Below, piece after piece: positions 14,692 through 24,390 of a stretch of 39,440 bases of DNA. Below the pieces are notes generated by a model that saw only the letters and a list, made by a program, of their open reading frames with translations, searched no databases and was not told where the DNA came from. How positions within the stretch are numbered: the stretch's first letter is position 1; every line of letters begins with the position of its first letter. The stretch is from Candidatus Corynebacterium gallistercoris (GTDB lineage: Bacteria > Actinomycetota > Actinomycetes > Mycobacteriales > Mycobacteriaceae): NCBI GenBank assembly GCA_019114175.1, contig DXFZ01000049.1, forward strand, positions 1 through 39,440, in the 5' to 3' direction. The translations under genes were made by a program, and so were the position numbers.

Positions 14692-16173
14692 TCAGCTCCG
14701 CTCACTGCGGTTCCGGTTCCGCCCACCCCGGCGCCCACGCCCGCCGCGGCTGCCGCGTCCGCCCCGGCCCTTCTTCGCACCACCACCCTTGTTGTTCGCG
14801 TTCTCGGCTCGCTTCTGCGTCGCCGCCTGCTGCAGCTTGCCCAAGGACTCGCTCGGCACGGACCCTCCCCCCGAGAGCCCGAACGTCCGCGGCCGCACAC
14901 CCGCGCCCGGCTTCACCGGCACAGGCTCCTTCTCGCCGGGCCGCACGTCCTCCAGCAGCTCCAGGAACTGGGAATCGTCCATCAGCGGAATCTTCTTCCG
15001 CTCCGCATGCATGGCCTTTCCCCGTAGTTCATGGTTGGTATTGCACACCACCAGCGAGCTGCGCCGGTTGAGCTTCTCGCTATACGCCAGCCCCGCGGCC
15101 ACGCCTCGCGCGATGAGCTCGTCAGGGTCCGTCGCCACATCGGGGCTCACCACGAACTCCATGCCCTTCACCAGCGGCTCTCCCTCGCGCCACGCGCCGG
15201 GGTTGACATGCGTGCGTGGGGCAAGTGCGGCGTCCACGCGTTCCTTGCTGCGCTGCAGGCCAAACTTATCCGCCGTGAGGTTAGCCGGGACAAGCTCAGT
15301 CACGGGGCCGGCCGCACGCTGGGCAATCGCCAGCGCCGCGGTGAGTCGGGCGTCTGCCGCAAGTAGCTCGTCCGGGTCGGTATTTCTTCTTTCGTGCGAC
15401 GCCACCGCCCCCAGCCCCACCAGCGCAGCCTCGGGGGCGTCCACGGCTGTGTGGGTAGACGATGCGGGGTCGTTGTAGCACTCCACGATGGCCCGCAACC
15501 GGGAGTCGTAGCACTCCACTGACTGCCTGCGGGCCGTGGCGAGAGTATCCCAGATAACCACAGGCTTCGGCTGCGGCACCTTTTTCTGGCCGCGGCTGCG
15601 CCCGCGGCTACGGCGGTTCTTGTTCACCGCGCGCTGCAGCAGGCGGTACTCGTTTTTCAGGAACCCCCAGGTGTAGGCAGCCTGGTGGAGTATCAGCGTG
15701 CGCCCGTCAATGGCCTTGCGAAACAGCGGGGCGCAATTCGTGAAGCCCAAGGATTGCGCCAGCTCGCTCGTGGCATAGCCGTGCAGGTGGATAGGCCCGG
15801 GATCCTCGCCGGTGTTGAGGTGGCGCGTGAGGGAGTACAGCTCCTTACCGGGCAAGGACGGGTCATCGGCGTCCGGGGCGTACAGCACGATCGCCACGGC
15901 GATGAGCCGTGCCGTGGACGGGTGGATGCCATTGGTGGCGATAGCCATGGACGCAAACGGAGCCTGATCCGGCGTGGGAAGGGCGTTTAAGTCCTGGTGC
16001 AGTTTCACACGCGGGCGGGCGGTGGCGGGGGAGGACGCGGCGGCGTCGCCCCCAGAACCCGAACGAGATGCTGCTGGCGCGGCAGCGGGGCGGCGCACCC
16101 TACGGCGTGGGCGGCGGGACGAACGAGCCTTGCGGCGCGGCTGACCACCGCCGGGGGACTCGTGATCACTCAT
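14692..16173 (-). CDS. DnaQ-like protein (exonuclease fold, degenerate active site) with BRCT-like domain and RGG-rich tails
   Basis: 493 residues. Basic N-terminal tail (1-55), RNase H-like exonuclease fold (about 70-260), BRCT-like domain (about 345-425), and a C-terminal Arg/Gly tail (about 463-493) with RGGRG repeats like an RNA-binding RGG box. The fold match to DnaQ comes from ASMAIATNGIHPSTARLIAVA and LHQAAYTWGFLKNEY. Motif I DxE reads AIAT, motif II D reads Thr (YTWGF); only a motif-III-like HTAVDA remains. It is therefore probably not an active 3'-5' exonuclease. GSGGDAAAS near the N-terminus is a sense repeat copy. It starts 11 bp after leuA and may be cotranscribed. Confidence 0.75.
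   Translation of the reverse strand: MSDHESPGGGQPRRKARSSRRPRRRVRRPAAAPAASRSGSGGDAAASSPATARPRVKLHQDLNALPTPDQAPFASMAIATNGIHPSTARLIAVAIVLYAPDADDPSLPGKELYSLTRHLNTGEDPGPIHLHGYATSELAQSLGFTNCAPLFRKAIDGRTLILHQAAYTWGFLKNEYRLLQRAVNKNRRSRGRSRGQKKVPQPKPVVIWDTLATARRQSVECYDSRLRAIVECYNDPASSTHTAVDAPEAALVGLGAVASHERRNTDPDELLAADARLTAALAIAQRAAGPVTELVPANLTADKFGLQRSKERVDAALAPRTHVNPGAWREGEPLVKGMEFVVSPDVATDPDELIARGVAAGLAYSEKLNRRSSLVVCNTNHELRGKAMHAERKKIPLMDDSQFLELLEDVRPGEKEPVPVKPGAGVRPRTFGLSGGGSVPSESLGKLQQAATQKRAENANNKGGGAKKGRGGRGSRGGRGRRGGRNRNRSERS
15395..15406 (+). repeat. Degenerate copy of the dispersed repeat inside the dnaQ-like gene
   Basis: TGCGACGCCACC, one mismatch in the core and no G-run. Antisense to the gene, where it is read VASHE, close to VASPP in dnaX. 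Confidence 0.35.
16039..16054 (-). repeat. Dispersed GGCGACGCC repeat, copy inside the dnaQ-like gene
   Basis: GGCGGCGTCGCCCCCA, exact core at 16042-16050, minus orientation and sense to the gene; read GGDAAA in the disordered N-terminal tail. Confidence 0.8.
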
Positions 16174-16184
16174 GGATCACGATG

Positions 16185-17984
<1,800 letters not shown>

Positions 17985-18019
17985 TCAAAGCTATGCCACA
18001 GATGGGTTGTCTGCGCCAT

Positions 18020-18066
18020 GATTCAGCCGGCACCACTCAACACCGCGACGGGGAGCCGGCCGAATC
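18020..18066 (-). promoter_or_regulatory. Leader hairpin between the leu leader peptide and leuA
   Basis: In the transcript GAUUCGGCCGGC (18066-18055) pairs over its whole length (one G-U) with GCCGGCUGAAUC (18031-18020), a 12-bp stem with a 23-nt loop. It starts 17 nt after the leader-peptide stop, so ribosome position on the leader could affect it. No U-run follows, so it is not a plain intrinsic terminator as drawn. Confidence 0.6.
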
Positions 18067-18082
18067 TCTTCTCTTACAAGAC

Positions 18083-18133
18083 CTAAGCCCCGCCGCGGCG
18101 CAGTAGCAGTGCGCGCGCTGGCTGAGTAATCAT
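18083..18133 (-). CDS. leuA leader peptide (attenuation), 16 residues
   Basis: Reads MITQPARALLLRRGGA. Three consecutive Leu codons (CTG CTA CTG) lie at residues 9-11, the hallmark of a leucine attenuator peptide. Codons for Arg and Gly follow, then TAG. A TATACT box lies 7 nt before the ATG, so transcription may start at the A of the ATG (leaderless). Charged tRNA-Leu level would set ribosome position in this ORF and the folding of the following hairpin. Family knowledge: leu leader peptides precede leuA in several actinobacteria. Confidence 0.75.
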   Translation of the reverse strand: MITQPARALLLRRGGA

Positions 18134-18140
18134 GTGCCCG

Positions 18141-18169
18141 AGTATAGCGCGGATCACATTAGTTGTCCT
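18141..18169 (-). promoter_or_regulatory. Putative leuA promoter
   Basis: Minus strand: AGGACA (18164-18169), 17 bp, TATACT (18141-18146). The -10 box is close to consensus and is placed 7 nt before the leader-peptide ATG. Confidence 0.6.
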
Positions 18170-18196
18170 GAAGTTTCCCATCATTAGGTCTTAATT

Positions 18197-18211
18197 TCTC
18201 AAATAGTGAGA
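18197..18211. promoter_or_regulatory. LtbR-like operator upstream of the leuA promoter
   Basis: CAAATAGTGAGA (18200-18211) differs at one position from the C. glutamicum LtbR motif as I remember it, CA(T/C)ATAGTG(A/G)GA. It is part of the dyad TCTCA-AATAG-TGAGA. LtbR is an IclR-type repressor of leu and trp genes. The site lies about 28 bp upstream of the predicted -35 box. 18212-18272 shows nothing else beyond a low-complexity G/C stretch. Confidence 0.5.
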
Positions 18212-18272
18212 CTTTTAACCCTTATTGTGGGGTGGCTGGCGGTGGCAAGAGGGCGGTGGCTAGCGGGGCTGG

Positions 18273-19148
18273 CTAGTCATCAATGGTCTTGCGGCTTAAG
18301 ATCACCGTGGATCCCACCATCGTCACCAGCGCCGCGGCCATAAACAGCCACTGACCGCCGGACACCTGGAAGCTCTCGCCCAAAATCACATACCCCAAGG
18401 TAAACGCCACCAGTGGCTCCACGATCGTCATTGCGGGCAAGGAATTCTTCAGTGCACCCGCATTGAAGCTCGCCTGCTGCACAGCCGTGCCTATGGCCGC
18501 GCCAGCCATGAGGCCATACAGCTCCCAGCTGAGCAGCAGCCCGCCGAAACCAGAGTGGCCGAAGATATCCACCACGGCCTTTGACAGCACGGCCACGTAG
18601 CCCATGATCGCGCCCGTCACGGACCCCAAGATCAGCGCCCGCTCCCGGCGCAGCTGACGGCCGGAGTACACATATAGCGCCCCCAGCACCACGGCACCGA
18701 TGGACAACGCAACCAACCATCGCTCCAGTGGGGGAACGGAAAGGCCTGGCGTCGGACGACCAAGAATCACCAACACAGCCACCGCAACCGTGAGCAACCC
18801 CGCCCAAAAAGTCTCTGACTTGGAAATACGGCGGCCGTCGTACTTCGCTGACAGCGGCAGCGTGAACATCAACGAAAGCACCAGCACCGGCTGCACAATC
18901 AGCAGCGTGCCGAAGGACAAGGCCACGATCTGCAGGAAATAGCCAAACAACGCGCTGAACACACCGGCCCACCACAGGGGCTGCACGATCGCCGCCATGA
19001 TTGGCACCTCAGCGGCACGGTTGCCGGAGCCATCGCCGACCGCCACCCCGGACTGCTCCGCGATGCGGTGACGTACCACCGTGCCCCACGCAATAGTCAG
19101 CGCGGAGGCAAGGGCAAAGAGAACCGCCAGGGCATTGTTGTGCATCAT
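18273..19148 (-). CDS. DMT-superfamily (EamA-like) membrane transporter
   Basis: 291 residues from the ATG at 19148, chosen because the hydrophobic protein begins there ([17 protein letters not shown]); the frame stays open further upstream but that part overlaps the lysC upstream region. About nine to ten hydrophobic segments with the repeat structure of DMT permeases: [20 protein letters not shown], then the second half ending in [19 protein letters not shown], the usual C-terminal signature. Substrate unknown; the place beside lysC does not settle it. A TTATCT box close to the ATG hints at a leaderless or very short leader transcript. Divergent from lysC. Confidence 0.8.
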   Translation of the reverse strand: MMHNNALAVLFALASALTIAWGTVVRHRIAEQSGVAVGDGSGNRAAEVPIMAAIVQPLWWAGVFSALFGYFLQIVALSFGTLLIVQPVLVLSLMFTLPLSAKYDGRRISKSETFWAGLLTVAVAVLVILGRPTPGLSVPPLERWLVALSIGAVVLGALYVYSGRQLRRERALILGSVTGAIMGYVAVLSKAVVDIFGHSGFGGLLLSWELYGLMAGAAIGTAVQQASFNAGALKNSLPAMTIVEPLVAFTLGYVILGESFQVSGGQWLFMAAALVTMVGSTVILSRKTIDD

Positions 19149-19200
19149 CACAGATAAGGCTAAACCAAGTGGTCTGTCAGTGCGCAGTAGGGTGCTGCGG

Positions 19201-19206
19201 TAAAAT
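19201..19206 (+). promoter_or_regulatory. Putative -10 box of lysC
   Basis: TAAAAT, 46 bp before the GTG start of lysC. I see no good -35 hexamer at 17-18 bp. Confidence 0.4.
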
Positions 19207-19252
19207 GCGCGCAGATAGCAAAACAGCAAGCCGAGAGGTGGGTGCTTATCCC

Positions 19253-20518
19253 GTGGCACTGATCGTCCAGAAGTACGGTGGCTCCTCGCTGGAGAGCGCG
19301 GAGCGCATCCGGCGCGTGGCAGAGCGCATCGTGGAAACCAAGAAGCAGGGAAATGACGTGGTGGTCGTGTGCTCTGCGATGGGCGATACCACCGACGAGT
19401 TCCTGGAGCTCGCGGAGCAGGTCAACCCCGTGCCCCCGGCCCGCGAGATGGACATGCTGCTCACCGCCGGCGAGCGCATCTCCAACGCGCTGGTCGCCAT
19501 GGCCATCGATTCCTTTGGCGCGGAGGCGCAGTCCTTCACTGGCTCCCAGGCCGGTGTGCTCACCACGGAGCGCCACGGCAATGCGCGCATCGTGGATGTC
19601 ACCCCCGGCCGCGTGCGGGAGGCATTGGATGAGGGCAAGATCTGCCTAGTTGCAGGGTTTCAGGGTGTCAATAGGGAAACTCGCGATGTCACTACTTTGG
19701 GCAGGGGTGGTAGCGACGCCACCGCCGTCGCCCTCGCCGCCGCTCTCAACGCGGACGTCTGCGAAATCTATTCTGACGTGGATGGGGTATATACCGCTGA
19801 CCCACGCATCGTGAAAAACGCCAAGAAGCTGGATACCATCAGTTTTGAAGAAATGCTGGAAATGGCAGCAGTGGGCGCGAAGGTGCTGATGCTCCGCAGC
19901 GTGGAGTACGCCCGCGCGTTCAACGTTCCGCTGCGTGTGCGCAGCTCCTACAGCACAGACATCGGCACCCTAGTTTCCGGATCAATGGAGGATATCCCCG
20001 TGGAAGAAGCAGTACTCACCGGCGTGGCACATGACCGTTCCGAGTCCAAGATAACCGTGGAAGGCATCCCAGACTCCCCAGGGGAGGCTGCAGCCGTCTT
20101 CCGCGCCGTGGCAGATGCGGAGATCAATATCGACATGGTGCTGCAGAACATCTCCAAGATCGACTCCAACCGCACGGACATCACCTTCACCTGCCCGAAG
20201 GAAGACGCCACGCGCGCCATGCAGATCCTCAAGGGAATCCAGAAGGAAAACGACTGGCAGGACGTGCTCTTCGACGACCACGTGGGCAAGGTCTCCCTGG
20301 TCGGCGCAGGTATGAAGTCCCACCCCGGTGTGACCGCAGACTTCTGCGAGGCCCTGCGGGATGCGGGTGTGAATATCGAGTTGATTAGTACTTCTGAGAT
20401 CCGCATTTCTGTGCTCATCCGGGACACTGACCTGGACAAGGCGGTCAAGGCTCTGCATGACCGCTTCCAGCTGGGCGGCGACGAAGAGGCCACCGTGTAC
20501 GCCGGAACCGGGCGCTAA
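19253..20518 (+). CDS. lysC: Aspartokinase (alpha subunit)
   Basis: 421 residues from GTG 19253, the same length and N-terminus ([20 protein letters not shown]) as C. glutamicum LysC. Phosphorylates aspartate, first step towards Lys, Thr, Met and diaminopimelate. Seen: [48 protein letters not shown], and two C-terminal ACT domains. The residues that match positions 279, 301 and 311 of the C. glutamicum enzyme (A, S, T), where changes relieve feedback inhibition, are the wild-type ones, so the enzyme is probably inhibited by Lys plus Thr. asd follows 89 bp downstream. Confidence 0.97.
   Translation: MALIVQKYGGSSLESAERIRRVAERIVETKKQGNDVVVVCSAMGDTTDEFLELAEQVNPVPPAREMDMLLTAGERISNALVAMAIDSFGAEAQSFTGSQAGVLTTERHGNARIVDVTPGRVREALDEGKICLVAGFQGVNRETRDVTTLGRGGSDATAVALAAALNADVCEIYSDVDGVYTADPRIVKNAKKLDTISFEEMLEMAAVGAKVLMLRSVEYARAFNVPLRVRSSYSTDIGTLVSGSMEDIPVEEAVLTGVAHDRSESKITVEGIPDSPGEAAAVFRAVADAEINIDMVLQNISKIDSNRTDITFTCPKEDATRAMQILKGIQKENDWQDVLFDDHVGKVSLVGAGMKSHPGVTADFCEALRDAGVNIELISTSEIRISVLIRDTDLDKAVKALHDRFQLGGDEEATVYAGTGR
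20000..20518 (+). CDS. Aspartokinase beta subunit from an internal start within lysC
   Basis: In C. glutamicum lysC has an in-frame internal start at Val250 that gives a 172-residue regulatory subunit (established knowledge). Here codon 250 is a GTG (20000-20002) and is preceded by GGAGG (19987-19991) with 8 nt spacing, an excellent ribosome-binding site. The product would hold only the ACT domains and form the alpha2beta2 enzyme. Confidence 0.75.
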   Translation: MEEAVLTGVAHDRSESKITVEGIPDSPGEAAAVFRAVADAEINIDMVLQNISKIDSNRTDITFTCPKEDATRAMQILKGIQKENDWQDVLFDDHVGKVSLVGAGMKSHPGVTADFCEALRDAGVNIELISTSEIRISVLIRDTDLDKAVKALHDRFQLGGDEEATVYAGTGR

Positions 20519-20592
20519 AGACACCGCAGGCACTGCTTATCAGCTAGACCGCTCAGCTAGACCGCAACATCAATTCGCTACATCGCTTCTAA

Positions 20593-21650
<1,058 letters not shown>

Positions 21651-21664
21651 CACACGGGGAGGGG

Positions 21665-22948
21665 TTAGCTGCAGCAGCCGGGGGCGCAGGGGGCGCCATC
21701 CCGGGTCTTGCCAAAGTTCGGAACCGTGCCGAACTTCTCCACTAGAGCACGGGCGGCATCGGCGGGGGATTGGTTGCCCGCGGCGGCGTCGCCCCCAAAA
21801 GAAGAACCAGAAGGCAGCAGCCCCTCCAGCATATCCACCACCATGGCCGCGAAATTCTGCGTGAGACCTGGGGTATCCACGCGGACGAAGGGGATGCCCG
21901 CCTCCTCCGCGGCCTCCTTGGCCTCCGTGTCCAAGTCCCACATCACCTCAATGTGATCGGTGATGAAGCCGACGGGGCACAGCACAATCGCGCGCTTGTT
22001 GCCCTTCTCGGCGCGGGCCTCAATGTGATCGCAGACGTCCGGCTCCAACCACGGGGTGTGCGGGGAACCGGAGCGGGACTGCCACACCAGCTCCACGTCA
22101 AAGTCCGTGCCCACGCCCAGATCCACGCCAGCCTGGGCGGTGGCGCCGGTGTTGGCTGGGCCATCACCGCGGCCGCCCACGGGCTCGTGCTGGGCGAGCT
22201 TGCCGGTCCACGAGTATTCAGCACCGGAGCCGGGCTGGCCCGCGAAGCTGGAGGCCTGCTGCACCAGGCGGGAGGAATCCAGCACCTGCTGGGAGTACAG
22301 GTTGCCGCCGAAAGCGTGCGGACCAGCCTGGTCATCGGCCTTGTTGGGGACGGAGTGGGCGGTAAACACCAGGTCCGCGGTGTCTTGGGCCTTCCGGGGG
22401 AGTGCGGCGCGGGCGCGGTCCACGGCCGCGGCGAATTCCGCGATGAAGCGGGGATTGTCATGGAAGTGCGGCAGGCGCTGCACGCGCGGGGCCTCCAGAC
22501 CCTCCTTCTCCACGGCCTCCAGCGCGCGGCGAATGTCCTCCTGGTACTGCCCGCAGCCGGAGTAGCCGCCCCAGGCGCTGGTGGCGAACACGTAGACGTC
22601 CGTGATCCCATCGCGGGTCATCTGCACCAGGGTGTCCTCCACGTACGGCTCCCAGTTACGGTTGCCGAAGTAGACGGGGATGTCCAGGGCGCGGTCAGCC
22701 AGCTCCGCCTCTAGGTTCGCGATGATCTGCTTGTTCTGGTCATTAATGGGGCTGCGGCCGCCGAGGGTGAAGTAGTGCTCGCCCACCTGTTCCAGGCGCT
22801 CGCGGGGGATGCCGCGACCGCGCGTGACGTTCTCGAGGAACGGGACCACGTCCTCTGCCTTCTCCGGGCCTCCGAAGGAGAGCAGCATGAGGCCGGGCTT
22901 GGTTGTGTGCTTGGCATTGGGCTCAGCAGCGGGGGTCTGGTTTGTCAT
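21665..22948 (-). CDS. hemH: Ferrochelatase (coproporphyrin/protoporphyrin), Fe-S type
   Basis: 427 residues, longer than the usual 320-370. Inserts Fe2+ into the porphyrin at the end of heme synthesis; in actinobacteria the substrate is probably coproporphyrin III. Seen: LLSFGGPE, TSAWGGYSGCGQYQEDI, VFTAHSVPN with the catalytic His, and CPVGFITDHIEVMWDLD. The C-terminus CAPGCCS has three Cys which, with an internal Cys, fit the [2Fe-2S] cluster known in actinobacterial ferrochelatases. Extra length comes from a Gly/Ala-rich stretch (about 245-270) and from SSFGGDAAAGNQSP (about 382-395), a sense copy of the dispersed repeat. A TAAAAT box 7 nt before the ATG suggests a leaderless transcript. 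Confidence 0.93.
   Translation of the reverse strand: MTNQTPAAEPNAKHTTKPGLMLLSFGGPEKAEDVVPFLENVTRGRGIPRERLEQVGEHYFTLGGRSPINDQNKQIIANLEAELADRALDIPVYFGNRNWEPYVEDTLVQMTRDGITDVYVFATSAWGGYSGCGQYQEDIRRALEAVEKEGLEAPRVQRLPHFHDNPRFIAEFAAAVDRARAALPRKAQDTADLVFTAHSVPNKADDQAGPHAFGGNLYSQQVLDSSRLVQQASSFAGQPGSGAEYSWTGKLAQHEPVGGRGDGPANTGATAQAGVDLGVGTDFDVELVWQSRSGSPHTPWLEPDVCDHIEARAEKGNKRAIVLCPVGFITDHIEVMWDLDTEAKEAAEEAGIPFVRVDTPGLTQNFAAMVVDMLEGLLPSGSSFGGDAAAGNQSPADAARALVEKFGTVPNFGKTRDGAPCAPGCCS
21782..21799 (-). repeat. Dispersed GGCGACGCC repeat, copy inside hemH
   Basis: GGCGGCGTCGCCCCCAAA, exact core at 21785-21793, minus orientation and sense to hemH; read FGGDAA in a linker close to the C-terminus. Confidence 0.85.
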
Positions 22949-22955
22949 GGGTTCT

Positions 22956-22961
22956 ATTTTA
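22956..22961 (-). promoter_or_regulatory. Putative -10 box of hemH
   Basis: TAAAAT on the minus strand, seven bases before the hemH ATG; implies transcription start at or next to the start codon. No convincing -35. Confidence 0.4.
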
Positions 22962-22999
22962 GACCCCGCCCTGCTTGGTGACGGTCAGGCACTGGATCC

Positions 23000-23068
23000 C
23001 TGCGGAATGGTGCCATTGCTAGCTGCGGAATGGGGCCATAACTACCTGCGAAATGGTGTCATAGTGTG
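23000..23068 (+). repeat. Three tandem 23-bp iterons upstream of the AAA+ ATPase gene
   Basis: Units at 23000-23022, 23023-23045 and 23046-23068, each beginning CTGCGRAATGG and each holding a dyad: AATGG-TG-CCATT, ATGG-GG-CCAT, ATG-GTGT-CAT. Exact 23-bp period. The last unit overlaps the place where the -35 box of the ATPase promoter would be. Looks like an array of operators for one regulator. Confidence 0.85.
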
Positions 23069-23079
23069 GAAAGTCCTGG

Positions 23080-23085
23080 TAAAGT
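23080..23085 (+). promoter_or_regulatory. Putative -10 box of the AAA+ ATPase gene
   Basis: TAAAGT, seven bases before the ATG at 23093, the same layout as in front of hemH and the leu leader. Suggests a leaderless mRNA. Confidence 0.4.
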
Positions 23086-23092
23086 TAGTGAC

Positions 23093-24343
23093 ATGGCCTA
23101 TCTTGAGCGCAGCGTGGACAGGCAGCTGGACTATATCCTCCAGCATGTTGCGGCCGTATCTTTGGAAGGTCCGCGCGGTGTGGGGAAGACGGATACCGCC
23201 TCCCGAAGGGCGGAGTTGCGATTCTCTTTTGATTCAGAGGCGGACATCGAGAGATTCCGCGCACAACCGGAACTGGTGGAGTCTGGCAAACGTATTCTTT
23301 TTGACGAGTGGCAGTTTTACCCTCAGGTGTGGAACTTGGCGCGCCACGCTGTGGATGCTGGCGCAGCCCCGGGCACTTTCCTTTTTGCTGGCTCAGCTAC
23401 ACCCCAGCCCTCTACAACCATGCATACGGGCGCAGCTCGTATTATGACCCTCCCCATGCGCCCGATGGGCCTGCACGAGCGAGGTGTTGAGGGGGCCACG
23501 GTGTCTTTGGCGGAACTTCTCGATCCCAACGTTCTACGTCCGCTCAAGGGCGCCACGTCCTTCACAGTGGAAACCTACGCGGAAGAGATTGCGCGCTCGG
23601 GCTTTCCAGGGCTCCGGGACTTGCCTCCTATCATCCGGCGAGCTCAGCTAGAGAGCTATGTGGACCGAATAATAGACCGCGAATTGCCTGAGGCTGGCTA
23701 CGGTGTGAGAAATCCACATAGTTTGCGGCGCTGGCTAGAGGCATACGCAGCAGCCACCGCCACAACCACTTCCTATTCCAACCTCTTGGATGCAGTCACC
23801 GCAGGTGACGGATCCCAACCAACCAAACGCACCACGGCGACCTACCGGGAGCAGCTCCACCGAATATTTGTCGTAGACCCCATCCCAGGCTGGATTCCCA
23901 CACGAAATCCACTGAAGAGGGTTGGCCAAGCGCCCAAGCACTTCCTTGCTGACCCCGCTCTGGCACTTCAGCTCTTAGGACACGATGAACGCAGCATCCT
24001 TGGGTATCAAGGGAAAAACCTGATCGGGGCATTATTCGAGCACCTCGTGGCGCTCACGGTGCGCACCTTGGCTGAAGAAAACTGGGCGAAAACCTATCAT
24101 CTCCGCACCCAAGGTGGTGGACATGAGATTGACCTCATTGTGGAAGGGCCGAACAGACAAGTAGTTGCGATTGAGATAAAGCTGGCCCGCACCATCTCGG
24201 ACGGGGATGTCAAACACCTGCACTGGCTTAGGAACACGTGGGATGGAGACATTGCGGACCTTGTGGTCATCAACAACGGCGAACGGGCGTACCGAAGGCC
24301 AGATGGTGTGGCGGTTGTTCCCCTAGCGCTTCTAGGTGCCTAG
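23093..24343 (+). CDS. AAA+ ATPase with DUF4143 domain (single-gene accessory module)
   Basis: 416 residues from ATG 23093. Walker A GPRGVGKT (26-33), Walker B RILFDEWQ (67-74), a sensor-like LFAGSATPQ, and a C-terminal DUF4143 region with a nuclease-fold pattern (GGHEIDLIVEG, VVAIEIKLAR). This family is widespread and patchy in bacteria and archaea; its function is not established. Some members are suspected of DNA-related or defence roles. The gene looks accessory: it stands alone between hemH and the epimerase, is lower in GC than its neighbours, and is bracketed by 23-bp tandem repeats before and 16-bp tandem repeats after. The iterons suggest autoregulation. Confidence 0.85.
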   Translation: MAYLERSVDRQLDYILQHVAAVSLEGPRGVGKTDTASRRAELRFSFDSEADIERFRAQPELVESGKRILFDEWQFYPQVWNLARHAVDAGAAPGTFLFAGSATPQPSTTMHTGAARIMTLPMRPMGLHERGVEGATVSLAELLDPNVLRPLKGATSFTVETYAEEIARSGFPGLRDLPPIIRRAQLESYVDRIIDRELPEAGYGVRNPHSLRRWLEAYAAATATTTSYSNLLDAVTAGDGSQPTKRTTATYREQLHRIFVVDPIPGWIPTRNPLKRVGQAPKHFLADPALALQLLGHDERSILGYQGKNLIGALFEHLVALTVRTLAEENWAKTYHLRTQGGGHEIDLIVEGPNRQVVAIEIKLARTISDGDVKHLHWLRNTWDGDIADLVVINNGERAYRRPDGVAVVPLALLGA

Positions 24344-24390
24344 CACCACATCAACCCCGCACCACATCTACCGAGCACCACGTCACTCCT
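24343..24390. repeat. Three tandem 16-bp repeats at the end of the AAA+ ATPase gene
   Basis: GCACCACATCAACCCC, GCACCACATCTACCGA, GCACCACGTCACTCCT in exact 16-bp register, beginning at the last base of the ATPase stop codon and ending at the stop codon of the convergent epimerase gene. Confidence 0.75.

Noticed and set aside
19712..19732. GGTAGCGACGCCACC in lysC as a copy of the dispersed repeat
   Set aside because: It encodes the GGSDAT motif that is conserved in all aspartokinases, so the resemblance is explained by the protein.
24343..24390. CRISPR-like array
   Set aside because: Units are 16 bp in direct succession without spacers, and no cas genes are in the window.
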